This document shows, piece after piece, positions 10,323-21,686 of a stretch of 64,000 bases of DNA. The notes beneath the pieces were generated by a model, which was not told the DNA's origin, did no database searches, and worked only from the letters and a program-made list of their open reading frames with translations. The first letter of the stretch is position 1; each line of letters begins with the position of its first letter. A program made the translations under genes and the position numbers. The stretch spans positions 62,001-126,000 of the forward strand of contig NC_018206.1 in the NCBI RefSeq assembly GCF_000219625.1, written 5' to 3'. Source of the stretch: Zymoseptoria tritici IPO323 (lineage: Eukaryota > Ascomycota > Dothideomycetes > Mycosphaerellales > Mycosphaerellaceae).

Positions 10323-12512
10323 ATGCCGACCTCGATCATGGCTGGCGTATCAGTGTATGTGCCAGCAACGTCACAATCATCACAGAATCTGACAGCAACC
10401 ACAAGCAGGGAAGAAAAGAAGCCCACCGTCCGCAAACGATCCTCACTGTTCGCGAAGCTGCCCAAGCTGTCCATTCCACGACTGTCCTTCAAACGGACGA
10501 ATAATCCGGGATCTTTCTCCGGCAGTAACTCCAGGCTCAGAGCTCGCTATGACGGCAGTGAAGACATTCCATACGCTGCTCGTCGCTTGGGATTCAGACC
10601 GGTCGAGTTCCGTCGCGGGTCGTTCTCGAGAGGTGGTTTGGAAGGTGAAACAGTCGAGCCGCGCGCCTCCAGAAGCTCCGCATCTCGACCAGCTACAGCG
10701 GCTGCTTCATCAACGAAAGCAGAAGACAACACGCACATAAGAGATGTCTCTCCAGGTAGTCAAGGCGCATTGCGCTCGTCGCGCACTCGCAACACGCATA
10801 GAAAGCCGAGCCTGTTCCCTTCGGTGCCCCCATCCGACGGGGACGCGGAAGAAGCTCGGCGTTCTTGGAGTCCAGCCACCCGCCGTCTTGAACACCGAAT
10901 GCCAACATCGACGAGCTCTCACGCAACGAGCGACCCACGCAGTGCAGGATCATCGGTCGCCCACGATTACCACTACGGCAGCTGCGACACCAACATCACA
11001 ACGCCTTCCTCTGGTCGCCCGAGCAAAGTCAGCTTTGCGCTTCGTCCAGGCATCATTCCGAGCAGTTCGACTGAGTCCTACTCAAGTCTACTGAATCAGT
11101 TCTCACCATTCAAACGTGGATCAACGAGTCGCTCCGACGCCGCGCCCACGCTATCATCCTCTGCCAAGGAAGCACCTCTCTCGCAAGTCTCGAGCGCCCC
11201 TTCTCACCTGCAGCTTGGGCAGATCTGCTCCGCGGGTCTAGCAGAAGCTCAGGCAGCGAACGAAAGTCGCCGAGACCGACACAAGAGCCGGCTCATGTCT
11301 CGCGGGACTACGGGAGCTCCTGTCAGCATTTTGCGTACCAGAGAGTACACGGTGGAGCAAGAGCCAGAGTCGAAGCAGCACGCAAATTGTGCTCCTGCCG
11401 CATACGCTGTCGGGACCTCCAAATTTGCAAAGAACGCAGTGCAATCTGATGATTTTGCTCTGCCTCGGCGCAACAATTCCAGTCCTCCACCTGCTCTTCG
11501 AGACGCCGGTAGTCTTCTCTCCCCACCATCCACCTCTCATACCAATAATGCTCACTCGGACCTGAGCGGATCCAAAGCTGACTCCGATGCTCCGACACCC
11601 TCAAAGCAACACCATGCCAACGAACGGCTGCAATACGCCATGGGCAACTTCACCTGGGATGAAGCAGTCCGGCAGCAACCGACCTGTCTACTGCGCAAGT
11701 CATCGCTTGTAGGCCCGCTCTCCGAAGCGCCCATTGGATTGGATATAGTCTCTGAAGATGGCCCGTTTGTTCTCGGTCACAAACGAGAGGAGGCTGGGGA
11801 GAATCTACCATCTCTGGATGACAGCGCGACAGAAGAGGGCATGACGAACGGTGCTCCGGGCTCACCTAACCACGCACTGGAGGACGATGACGCCGGTAAT
11901 GATGCCGACGATGAAGAGACGCTGCAAATTCTACCCATCCGCTCTGTGAAAGCCGCCAACATGGTCGACATCCGCCGCAAACGAGCCTTGCTGAAGCCTA
12001 CCTGCGAACGCCCAGCTTTGATTCCCAAGCTCACCTTACCTGCACCCATGCCCATGCCGCGCTACGAACCACTCGCCCATCCGAGCAATTACGTCGACAC
12101 GCCGCCCGATGAAGCGGACAAACAGCTCGTCAGCGCATTTAGCTCTTCGTCATCCTCAGATTCCTCGCCCTCCGACGCCGTCGAGTCAGAAGATCATAGC
12201 GAGTCCGGGCCTGCCTTCCATCAAACCTTCTCCAGTCCACGCACCCTAGCCGCGGCTTCGGAACGATACACCAGCAGTCGATCCGGCGCGCCGAGTAAAG
12301 GATCGGGAAGCACGTATAACGGAGCAAGGGTCGAGATTTTTCGGCAAGAGGTGGCGAAGATTTCGTCGGGGACAAGAAGCAAGTGGGAGACGATGGATGT
12401 CAAACGCTGGAGGAGGGAGAGGGGCATGGACGGGGAGACTCAGCCTTCGGTGCTCGTGAGTCCTTCGGATGTGATGGCGGGTGCTTCGCCGAGAGGCGAA
12501 GGGCTTCCTTGA
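10323..12512 (+). CDS. Large disordered hypothetical protein
   Basis: A single 729-codon frame with ordinary codon use. The protein is low-complexity and rich in Ser, Pro, Arg and Asp. Near the N-terminus is a basic stretch VRKRSSLFAKLPKLSIPRLS. The middle is Ser/Thr-rich with many RS and SP dipeptides (possible phosphosites). A more conserved-looking block lies near residue 440 (MGNFTWDEAVRQQPTCLLRK). An acidic patch is near residue 525, a Ser-run near 605-615, and a C-terminal helix carries WETMDVKRWRRERG. No enzyme fold, signal peptide or membrane segment is visible. Such proteins are often cytoskeletal or signalling scaffolds, but no function is assigned. Confidence 0.7.
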   Translation: MPTSIMAGVSVYVPATSQSSQNLTATTSREEKKPTVRKRSSLFAKLPKLSIPRLSFKRTNNPGSFSGSNSRLRARYDGSEDIPYAARRLGFRPVEFRRGSFSRGGLEGETVEPRASRSSASRPATAAASSTKAEDNTHIRDVSPGSQGALRSSRTRNTHRKPSLFPSVPPSDGDAEEARRSWSPATRRLEHRMPTSTSSHATSDPRSAGSSVAHDYHYGSCDTNITTPSSGRPSKVSFALRPGIIPSSSTESYSSLLNQFSPFKRGSTSRSDAAPTLSSSAKEAPLSQVSSAPSHLQLGQICSAGLAEAQAANESRRDRHKSRLMSRGTTGAPVSILRTREYTVEQEPESKQHANCAPAAYAVGTSKFAKNAVQSDDFALPRRNNSSPPPALRDAGSLLSPPSTSHTNNAHSDLSGSKADSDAPTPSKQHHANERLQYAMGNFTWDEAVRQQPTCLLRKSSLVGPLSEAPIGLDIVSEDGPFVLGHKREEAGENLPSLDDSATEEGMTNGAPGSPNHALEDDDAGNDADDEETLQILPIRSVKAANMVDIRRKRALLKPTCERPALIPKLTLPAPMPMPRYEPLAHPSNYVDTPPDEADKQLVSAFSSSSSSDSSPSDAVESEDHSESGPAFHQTFSSPRTLAAASERYTSSRSGAPSKGSGSTYNGARVEIFRQEVAKISSGTRSKWETMDVKRWRRERGMDGETQPSVLVSPSDVMAGASPRGEGLP

Positions 12513-12607
12513 ATAACGTGGGTGTGAATCGACGTTCGGGTGGTTGACAAGACGGTGGATAGATCAGATCGGTATTGCCCACGCCAAAGCACTGACATAC
12601 CCCGATA

Positions 12608-12870
12608 ATGACAACTCGGAACACCAATGAACGCTCGACCAGCCGTGACTTCATCCAGGAGACTCACTCCACAGGCCACCCGTACATATCCCTCCTCCAA
12701 CAAACCCTCTCAGGCATCCATGTCCTCATTACCGGCGTCGCTCATTCCAATGGAGTACTGTAGGACATGCAATCCACACAGCCTTTGCCCAAGTCGATGC
12801 GTCCGCTATCTCAGTCATAGACCTCCACGGTATCTCCGGCGACGTAATCTCGGGTCTGGACTTTGGGCAT
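12608..12870 (+). pseudogene. Relic of a short-chain dehydrogenase/reductase
   Basis: From the ATG at 12608 the frame reads a typical fungal SDR beginning with a HPYISL segment followed by GIHVLITGVAHSNG (compare the usual TGxxxGxG), then hits TAG at 12761-12763. A different frame immediately continues with GHAIHTAFAQVDASA and SVIDLHG, the expected next helix and strand. This points to a frameshift plus truncation, because no NNAG or YxxxK motif follows. It lies between the disordered-protein gene and the first small transposon at 13241. The identification rests on one nucleotide-binding motif. Confidence 0.4.
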
Positions 12871-13240
12871 GTCTTTGCAAAATCAGCTTGACTGAGCTGG
12901 TCCATTTTCCGGTCAAGGCGCCAGCTTGATCCCGGTCTGGATTGGCTTTAATCCAACTCACTCACTCCCAGTACAATCTCCGATCCTGCGTTCATGCCCC
13001 ATCTGATATTTGGTCCTAGTCCTTTGTCCAGGCCCAATCGCAAACTCGCCATGATTCGCATTCAACGAGAAGGTCTCCAGCTTAAAATGCTGTACATATG
13101 TGACATCTGTCGCTGTCACCCACATATTAGGGTTCTTTGTTGCCTTGCTTGCACCGTCGCTTCTCTCTACTCGTTTTCTCGTTACGCCGCGATGCTGGCT
13201 TACCCCCTTCCAAGAGCTACGCACCGTGTCAGCAGCAACT

Positions 13241-13553
13241 GGGAGCTCATATTTGGCGGGAGCATTTCTCATATTTGGCGGGAGGCCCTACCAAAATCCA
13301 ACAATCGTCACTAAAACGACCATTTCGACAACGACGATAGCATGTTAGCCCTGCGGACCGCCTCGAGTGCTCGCGCGCATCGGAGGGCAAGCCTCCTACG
13401 CTCGCACGTCGGCTCCTTGCTTTTTAACATAGTTGCGTAGGCCTTTGCAACGTATTTGGCATCTAAGTTAAAACAGCGATTCTGCTATAGTAAATTTGTA
13501 TGTATGTGTCGCCCGCCAAATACGAGAAAGCCTCCCGCCAAATATGAGGTCCC
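13241..13553. mobile_element. 313-bp inverted-repeat element (MITE), 8-bp target duplication
   Basis: The ends are inverted repeats of about 50 bp. The left side reads GGGAGCTCATATTTGGCGGG and the right end is its imperfect reverse complement, finishing ...ATGAGGTCCC. Each arm contains two copies of an ATATTTGGCGGGA-like motif about 24 bp apart. It is flanked by the direct repeat CAGCAACT (13233-13240 and 13554-13561). An 8-bp duplication suggests a hAT-mobilised MITE. No coding potential is seen in the 210-bp interior, which contains a GGAGG/CCTCC hairpin near 13382-13396. CA/TG content is normal, so it was not RIP-mutated. Confidence 0.75.
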
Positions 13554-13924
13554 CAGCAACTGTTGCCGACTCAAGTCTGTGCTGGAAACCTCGCACGATA
13601 CTGGATCTCAGGAAAGTGTGGAGGGTCTGTGGGAAGGTGTTTTTAGGTTGAGATCAAGGTAAGGACTCCCTGGATGAACACCACGCCCTGGAAGCAACTC
13701 CTGGCGTGTGCTCCGTGCTTATCGTCGACAACTTCTTTGGGCAGGTGTCGCCATTACGTCGAGCTCCGTCTCCACTCTTTCGAGCTTACAGTACATATTC
13801 CCTCAAGCTTACACTGGTGCGGATTTATCGGCGACATCTTATGGGGCAAGATTGCTTTCTGTTCGGGTCACAGGAGGCTCAGGAGCTGTTCCTCATACCC
13901 TGCAAATGGCTTTCTCGTGGTGTA

Positions 13925-14078
13925 CAGCGTGTAAGCGCATCGGAGTGCTCGCCTTCCAAACCTTGTCTAAGGTTAATGACCTGATTACAAGGAAGTGGGC
14001 CAATCCGGTCCCAGACATGGCCCCCATGAGCCTGTAAGTGCCCACCAGCGCCGAGCACTCCGATGCGCTCACACGCTG
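13925..14078. mobile_element. 154-bp TA-flanked inverted-repeat element (mariner-type MITE?)
   Basis: The ends are 28-bp inverted repeats with one mismatch (left CAGCGTGTAAGCGCATCGGA, right its complement with G for A). Each end is bordered by TA (13923-13924 and 14079-14080), as for Tc1/mariner insertions. The single mismatch is G/A in a TpG context, as RIP would produce. No coding capacity. It directly abuts the left end of the PIF/Harbinger element at 14085. Confidence 0.6.
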
Positions 14079-14474
14079 TAATAGACCATGTTTATCGCTG
14101 GTGGACCTAATACATGTAGTTTAGCGCAATACTAGTAAACTTCCGCAACACCGGCCCTTGTTGCCGGTAAATCACACTATTCCGTTTATAGCATGCCGCC
14201 ATAGTCAGTTGGTCACGCCTTGGACCACTATGGTCGAAGGACTAACCAGTCGACCATCGCTGGATGTGGCATAGTGTCGTCGTGCTTGGCGTGTTGGCGT
14301 GTCGTTCGCGTTGGAGTCGTGATCCGGTCGTAGTCGTTCGGTCGCACCTCTGTATATAACACTATAGTTAGCAACACCAACCCTATGACGATCCAGCACT
14401 TTATAAACAGCGGCGTAAGCGGCGTGTGGCAGCAGGGCGGTAAGGTGTTATCGTCGCCGCCGCAGATAACCGCT

Positions 14475-15755
14475 ATGGCCACTGTTAGCACACCTGCAGG
14501 CCTATACAGAGCCTACTAATCTATCACCGAGCAGAACAACTGGTACTAGCTTCTACCTTAATATCGCGACGACATGGACATAGCTATGGCACAGCAGCAG
14601 TCTCGTGGCTATGGTAATAGCATGCGAGTGCTACTGCGTTAGAAGGAAGCTAATGGACTCGCAACACCGACCGCTCCGCCTATCACCGTCAGCTCAGACC
14701 CTTAGGTGCTATTAAGTCTATTGCCAGCTGGTGCCGGTAGTGTTGCCGGTAGTGTTGTAAGCTCTAACAGCTCGTTCGCGAATCTGTCGGAAATGAGTGG
14801 ATTGTCGTCTAACTACGCAATAGAGTCCATCGACCTGTCGGCTTGTAAAGAGGTGGAGCTCCGGTTCGTTAATAAGGATAAGGTAAGGGTGCGGACGGTC
14901 GGTGAGACTAAGACCGGTAAAGAGAAGATACAGAACAAGCGCACCGTCTTCACAGACGAGCGCCGGCTGGTAGTTATAAAGGCGTTGATAAGCTACCGCA
15001 ACATGGCCATTAAGGAGCAGTCGTTGCCCTACTTCTTTAGTACGGTAACGACCTACATTAGCCGGACGACTAACCTCAAGCCGAGCTACCTGTAGCGGAC
15101 GGTTATAGGGGGTGCTGGCTCGACTAACACTATTGTAAGAGGCTGGATTCCGCAATATAAGGAGGTTGTGAAGCAGAAGGTTGTTAGCACCGGCCGGCTA
15201 TAGTCTAAGCTGCATTAGGCGTACGAGGAGTGGATCCGGATTATAGTTAAGAGGAACGAATACTATGCCAATAAGAAGAAGACTGCTAAGGAGTTAGTAG
15301 CTAAGGAGAAGCGCAAGGAGGCCGTTAAGGCTCGTGGCATGAAGCGGCCGTCTCGCGCTGTTAAGAACGATAGTAGTAGTAAGGAGCCACCGTCGACAGA
15401 TAATCGCACCTCTGAAGCGAAGCGCCGCAACACACAACGCGCGGAGCTGGCGGCAGACCGGATTCGTAGCAGCACTAGTGAGACTATCGCGGCGGCGCTG
15501 TAGCAGATGCGTAAGGATTCGAACGCCTTTAATGCTCGGTGTGAGCGTTAAGAGCAGGCTCTTCAACGCTAGCACGAAGAGAAGATGGAAGAGCGGCGGC
15601 TGGCTCGTGAACGTAAGGAGGCTCGGATGCGTAACGGCGGTGGCGGCGGTAGTAATACTGATAGGCTTGTAAGGCTCGAACGACAGGTAGAGCGGACGGA
15701 TAAGAAGATTAACAGGCTTACCAGCGTGTTAGAGCGGTTGGTAGATAGGAAGTGA
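14475..15755 (+). pseudogene. Harbinger ORF1, Myb/SANT-like, inactivated
   Basis: An open reading register of about 427 codons with roughly nine in-frame stops, nearly all TAG. The centre has a helix-turn-helix-like block FTDERRLVVIKALISYRNM and a nearby FFSTVTTYI. The C-terminal third is a charged, coiled-coil-like stretch (RLARERKEARMR) ending in DKKINRLTSVLERL. In this superfamily the ORF1 product carries a Myb-type DNA-binding domain and helps import the transposase. Family assignment rests mainly on its position beside the DDE gene. Confidence 0.55.
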
Positions 15756-15980
15756 TAAAGGAAGGGTAGTAAAGGAAGGGTAGTAGAATTGAGGAGATGT
15801 TGTTAAAAATGAGCGGCGGGAGCAGCCGGAGGGGTTGTTTTTGCAGTGTATGTCGTCTAGTATTTGCTTGCTCGCAGGTGCAACTCTGTCGTCGCCGTAA
15901 GGCTCGAATTCATATTGTTTTTGGTGCAAAAAAGGGGTCTTGGCGGCTTTTATATAATAACAGACTTACAACTTCGAGTA

Positions 15981-16795
15981 TTGTTTTTGTTTGTTTGTTT
16001 GTTCCATTTACGTCCTTTCGGAGTCCAAGACTATGTAGGACGGCTTTGCCATAAAGGCAAAGCAGTAGATCTAGTTACAATCAGATTTTTCGGTATTCTT
16101 TGACCTTAGGGGAGACCCCGTGCCTAAGGCAATGCCAAAGGACTTCAAACGCGAGACAAAGGAAATCAAACGAGTGTTGCAGCCCAAGGCTGCAGAATTT
16201 TCGCGCTAAGCTTTTGCAGAATTTTTAGCGGATCCTTCCGCTTCGCACACACACACACGCTGCAAATTCGAATGCAAAATTCGAATGCAAAGCAGCTGTC
16301 TAACTCGCTGTCTTCTCTTGTCCTCAATATGCCTTTGTGGAACTGCAACGCTTCCAAACGCATACAGCTACGTAGGTTGATCGCAGAGTTGTGGATTCCA
16401 CCGACTGTTCTAGCTCTTTGAAGTGCATGTATGCTTCCTTCGAGGGTGACGAAGTCTCTAGAGAAGGGACATGCGATTTCGGTTCGGATTTCGAGGAGGT
16501 GCGCGTATAGGGCAGAGTGGACTGCTTCTTCTTCTTCTTCTTCTTCTTGTTTATAGCGTTTGTAGCGTAGAGGGCGTTCGAATCGTGCTGTTGTTCTGTA
16601 GCTTGTGTTTCGAGGTAGATTTCGAGGAGGATTTCGAGAAGGATTTCGAGAAAGATTTCGAGGCGGATTTCGAGAAGGATTTCGGGCGGATTTCGAGAGG
16701 TTTTCGAGGAGGTTTCTTCCAGACTGTCTTGGTTTCCCTTCCGAGGAAGGTACTTACGACGGCCACCGCGTGAAGGTGCAGTCTGTTCGGCCGTC
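15981..16795 (-). mobile_element. Retroposon copy 1 (815 bp, 14-bp target duplication)
   Basis: Read on minus, the copy starts GACGGCCGAACAGACTGCACC and ends in an (AAAC)n-like tail at 15981. It is flanked by the identical direct repeat TACAACTTCGAGTA (15967-15980 and 16796-16809). It carries a degenerate 12-bp array of GATTTCGAG-type units (about 16610-16712, plus-strand reading) and a CTT microsatellite near 16525-16550. No intact coding frame. CA/TG are common, so it is much less RIP-mutated than the Harbinger element it sits in. The target duplication plus simple-repeat tail indicates target-primed reverse transcription (a SINE-like or LINE-derived non-autonomous element). Confidence 0.8.
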
Positions 16796-16931
16796 TACAA
16801 CTTCGAGTAAATCTAGTGCTAAGAATACTATTAAACATACGCCTTAAAAACAGCTCGAATTGATGACGCTATCGCCGCGGTGCGAATCTTCTGCTTAACC
16901 GCACCTCCTTCCTTCTATTAAATATAACAAC

Positions 16932-18060
16932 ATGCACCGCCGCGAGCCTTACACGCCCTCGGACCACCTTACACGCCTTCCCCTCGACCGCCTCCTATCA
17001 GACGTCCTGTCGAAACCCCTCCAGATACACCTCCACCGTCGGCGGCGCGCACTTAAACATATTCGAGATGGGGTTGTAAAAGCCGGCTTTATATCTTATG
17101 CAGTGCACGCTATTCTGCAGCAACAACGACACGAAGTAGTACGCCGAGACCGGTTAGCAAGAGCTCCGCAACAACTGGCCGATATTGGGGTACATAAAGA
17201 GCTTAAAGTTGTCCCTAAAGGCTATCTTAACACTAATCCGAGCCTGTAAGTGGAAGAAGTTAGCTCGGCTCTAAGCGTCTAAGAGGTAATAATAGTTACC
17301 GGCAACAGCTCTAAATGGATCGATAACAGCATAACAGCTATAGTAAGCGCTGTCGCTATACAGATACAGCTTACGCTCATCCTCCGGCCGTTCTTCGAAG
17401 ATTCCTCGCAGCCGTTCGAGCACCCTAGAGTCGTAGTATACCTGCTAGTCGTTCGCAGCTCTAAGGAAGGGCAATAAGGCATAAACGACCAAACCATCCG
17501 GTGTTGTTATATACTAGAGCTTCTCACTATTGCTACTGTAGTAACTACTGTATATATCTAGCTGTGTCTAATAATCCTTAGGCCTTGCGAAGTAGAAGAA
17601 CGTGCTATCTACGAACCCCCAAACACGTCCACCGCTATAGCCGGCGTTGCCAACCTTCCTTACATACCGCTCTAGTGTGTTAAGGTTATCTAGCGCTAGC
17701 CACTAATAGATCATGGCTCCGAACTTCTTATACAACAGCTCGACGGTGCTATTAAATACCTGCGATATCTACGCATAAGAACGGCCATATCTGAGGCCGT
17801 AATACCTCCCTAGATACGACAAGCGATAGCACACAAGATGCAGAGCTTGCAATAGTGTTGCCACGTAATAGTACCTGCCCTTAGCGTCGCTCCGGAAGCG
17901 CAGTTGTTTATAGCTAAGGAGCAATAGTGCTAGCCTTAACAGCTGTTCCTTAGTAAACCGAGTCTCTAGCCGCACGTTGTTGTCGTGCTTAAGGTCCATG
18001 TTCCACTCGAAGTGTAGGTATTTGTAACTAATCCAGTCTCCAGCTATTCGAGGTGCCCTT
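16932..18060 (-). pseudogene. PIF/Harbinger DDE transposase (DDE_Tnp_4-like), inactivated
   Basis: The minus-strand register gives MDLKHDNNVRLETRFTKEQL at the start, the first acidic site in GFVDSTFFYFARPKDY, then ITTPDGLVVYALLPF, the second in LYSDSAYYSCYAV, and the third near SVKIAFRDNF. Where the third catalytic Glu is expected there is Lys, a G-to-A change in TpG context. Several TAG stops interrupt the frame. Catalytic acids and spacing match the superfamily that cuts DNA at TWA sites. The copy cannot make an active enzyme. Confidence 0.75.
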
Positions 18061-18795
18061 GCACTACGCTATGCTTCTACTAGCTCCAGCTCTTCTTGTT
18101 CACCGAGGACGATTAACAGCACAATAGTGAGCATCTACTTCCGCCGCAGAGCGTCGCGTTGCAGAAGGAGCGAATCCATAGCAGAGCGACATAAACACTA
18201 CCACGAATACACACCATGAACAACACCATAAGGACGACGCGACGACGCGACACGCTATACCGGCACACTACATTGAGCAAGCGTGAACGAGGGTGTGAGA
18301 TTACCGAGGTGCCAAGGCAATGAACAAGGTTAATGTGAGCCGGCTCCGCGAGAACGTCGCTAACCGTGTGTGATTTAGTCCACCTTTTTGGTCGACCAGC
18401 GATAAACATGGTTTAATGAGCTCCACGGACGGGAAATGATAAATACCGGGAACGAGGTGGCTAAATACCGGTCTCAGACCCCCTCAAGGGCTGGTAGTCA
18501 GCAATGGCGCTCGTCCCGGAATTAGTCGATTTCCTCATACTAAACAGGGCCGTGCGCGGGATTCAACGCGTGTCGCGTTACCCTCCGCTAATTGTTCACC
18601 TTCCACTATATTCCTTAATGCTATTGCCCTCGTTAATGCTACTACTACTATCCCTTGTTTATAGCTCTTTTAATAGCGCTAGCGCTCTTAACCCTTCGAT
18701 CGCCGTCGCCGCCGTAGGCGCGGTAGGAGGAGTTATTCCTATAGTAGTCGCAGAACGGTAAGGAGGGGGGTAGTAGAGCGGACGATTCGAGCTTA

Positions 18796-19593
18796 TTGTT
18801 TGTTTGTTTGTTGTTTGTTTGTTCCATTTACGTCCTTTCGGAGTCTAAGACTATGTAGGACGGCCTTGCGCGCAAGGCAGTAGATCTATTTACAATCAAA
18901 TTCTTTCGGTATTCTTTAACCTTAGGGGAAAACCCCGTGCCTAAGGTAGAATCTACAAAGCAGAATCTACCGAAGGACTTCAAAAGCAGCGCAAAACAAA
19001 GGAAATCCAACGAGTGTCGTACAGCCGGGGCTGCAGAATTTTTGCGCCAAGCTTTTTGCAGAATTTTCAGCAGATCCTTCCGCTTCGCACGCACGCTGCA
19101 AATTCGAAATGTAGTGCAAAAGCAGTGCAAAATGCCGTGCAAAAGCAGGCACTGCAAAAGCAGCTGTCCAACTCGCTGCCCCCTCTTATCCTCAATACGC
19201 CTTTGTAGAACTGCATGCCGCTTCCAAACGCATACAGCTACGCAGGTTAATCGCAGAGTTGTAGATTCCACCGACTGTTCTAGCTCTTTGAAGTGCACGA
19301 GGTGCGATTTCGGTTCGGATTTCGAGGAGGTGCGCGTATAGGGCAGAGTGGACTGCTTCTCCTTCTTCTTCTTCTTCTCGTTTGTAGCGTAAAGGGCTGT
19401 TCGTTCGAATCGTGCCGTTGTTCTGTTATAGCTTGTATTTCGATAGGAGGCGTACCTCTAGGTCGTGTTGTTGTTGTAAGGGAAGAGGGATCGACGGCCT
19501 CTCTAATCCTTCGGAGGAAACTTAGCTCTGCAACGACGGTATCGTCGCAGGTTCGTAGCCGGCACCACGTACAGGTGTTCCTCGTCGCCGACC
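18796..19593 (-). mobile_element. Retroposon copy 2 (798 bp) with a different 5' module
   Basis: Flanked by the identical 14-bp direct repeat ACGATTCGAGCTTA (18782-18795 and 19594-19607) and ending, on minus, in an (AAAC)n tail. From the tail to about 19445 it aligns by eye with copies 1 and 3, including the conserved 3' block that ends GTCCTACATAGTCTTAGACT...AAATGGAAC. The remaining roughly 150 bases (about 19446-19593) are unrelated to the GACGGCCGAACAG start of the other copies. It lies inside the MULE, left of its transposase. Confidence 0.8.
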
Positions 19594-21686
19594 ACGATTC
19601 GAGCTTAGCGGAGTAGCTATAGACGCGGTTCGAAGCGGCGGACGTATTCGACGACGGCGGTAACGGCGGTAATAATAAGGACATCGAGGAGGGCGTACGG
19701 TCGACCGGTAGTAATAAATCTAATAAGAACGATAAGTTAGCTAATAAAATAGACGGTGTTAAGGATAGTAGTAATGTTAGTATTAGAATAAAGGATTCGG
19801 AGGGCGGTAGAAGTAACAACGTTACCGTCGCCGGCGCTAAGTTATTAGTTTCCGACCTTATGTCGTCTACTACTACTACTATTATAGAGGACATTATTGC
19901 TACTAGTAGAGGTGTTGTTAATAAGCAAGACTCGGAGGAAGAGATAGTTATAGACCTAGCGCTACTACCGAACGATCGAACCTTCCGTAGCTACGCTTAG
20001 GCGGTTAAATACTACTAGGACTAGGGATAACGATATAGATATAGTCTTACTATTAGTAGCTCGAAGAAGCGTAATTCGGACGAGGGCAAATACCTCCTTA
20101 GCAAGGCCTTTAATTACATACGCGGTAGAAGATTCCGTAAGGGTAGAGTTACTAAGGGCACTCGTCCTTCGGCAGCCTCTAGTAAGTATAGATGCGGATT
20201 TAGTCTTACGGTAGGACTCGTTAATGCTAGCGATCCGAGTAGTCGTTAGGAAGTGCGATATAGCAACTATATTACTTATAATTACGCCGCCGAGCATCCT
20301 TCTGCCCTACTAGTGCACCGGCGCAGACAGCGGACTAAGGCTCTTAAGAAGTCTATTGTTAAGGACCTATATGCTAACGCTATAGTAGCTACGACCCTTA
20401 TACGCCTTCGTAATAGAGCTAGTAATAACAAGGAGTGTATCTAGACGGCTAGAGATATCTATAACTTACGCTAGGTCGCTCGACAAGCCGCATAAGGGGA
20501 CTTTACGCCTACAGAGGCTCTTATTCGACTGCTTAAAGAGCAGCGATATCTCTTCAAACCGGACGTTAATCTAGTTACCGGCTAGCTAGATAAACTGCTT
20601 ATTCTTAACCCTTAGATAATCGAGCTATACCGGTAATATCTAGAGACTATCGTGCTTAATAACACGTACAAAACTAACCGCTACAACCGCCCTTTAATAA
20701 ACATTGTCTACATAACTAGAGCCGGTAAGACGGTGCCTATTAGTTACTATTTAATAGGTAAGGAAGACGAGCCGTCCTTTATATAGCTCCTTACTAAGTT
20801 TAAGAGACTCCTTCTAAATTACTATAAGCTAAGCGGCACGACTGCTCCTACTATTGCTAATCTATTGCTATTGCTAGGGGTGTTTGTAACTAATAGAGAC
20901 AGGGGCCTTATAAATGCCTTAGATGCGGTGTTTCTAACTACACTAGCCCTTATCTGCCGCTAGTATGTCTTTAAGAACGTTTAAGCATAAGTAAGGAAGA
21001 AGTAGCTACAAGTGCCGGTTGTTAATAAGGAGACTAGCAAGCAGACTTACTTCGAGGATTTACCGCGAACGACTACATTTATAAAGCTCTTTAGAAGGAC
21101 GATTAATAGCAAGACTCTCGCTAAATTTAACGACAACAACAACGAGTTCTGGAGCTAAGAGCAGTCCCCGGAGGTTAGTAAGCTGTACAACTATATTAAC
21201 CGCGAATACTAGCCTTATAAGGAGAAGCTAGTATACTACTAGATCTCTAAATACCCCTACTATAGCTAAAGGGCGAGCTTAAGGGCTAAGGGTGCTTACT
21301 CGGCAATAAAGACGTAGTTAGCTAGTCGGCGGCACAACGTACTTACGCTCTTCCTTAAACTCTAGCTATAGTAGGCTCTTCGTAGTGCAGCGATAAGATA
21401 GCAACATGCTCGTAAGAAGGCTTACATTCTACGTAACCTTAAGCATCCTTGCTATCGCCGTGTCGTTAAGGTTATTTACTATAGAGCGCTATATAAGGTA
21501 GCTAAGTAGATAGCTAACGCCGTTAAAGAGCGGCGTACAATTACTAAGGGTAAGATTACTAGTCCGACCGTCTATACTTAATGCTTTACAACCTCCGAGG
21601 GCATACTATGCTAATACAAGATCGACGACATAATAATAAACGACGGCCGTATAGAGTTCCTTCTAGAGCAGTTTAACCGGCACTAC

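Larger units (their letters stand above)
14085..18412. mobile_element. RIP-degraded PIF/Harbinger-type DNA transposon with two genes
   Basis: Terminal inverted repeats of 23 bp with one mismatch (14085-14107 and 18390-18412) begin ACCATGTTTATCGCTGGT. TAA occurs next to both ends (14079-14081 and 18414-18416), compatible with the TWA target preference of this superfamily, but the exact duplication is blurred. Inside are a Myb/SANT-like ORF1 on plus and a DDE transposase on minus, converging, which is the usual two-gene layout. CA/TG are depleted and many stops are TAG. A retroposon copy (15981-16795) is inserted between the two genes. Confidence 0.8.

Noticed and set aside
13674..14037. Small membrane protein gene in overlapping plus frames
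   Set aside because: Three short overlapping frames partly inside a MITE, with no start context or motif support.
16525..16550. CRISPR-like or satellite array in the CTT/GATTTCGAG region
   Set aside because: Simple microsatellite and degenerate 12-bp units within a retroposon. No spacer-repeat pattern, and the genome is eukaryotic.
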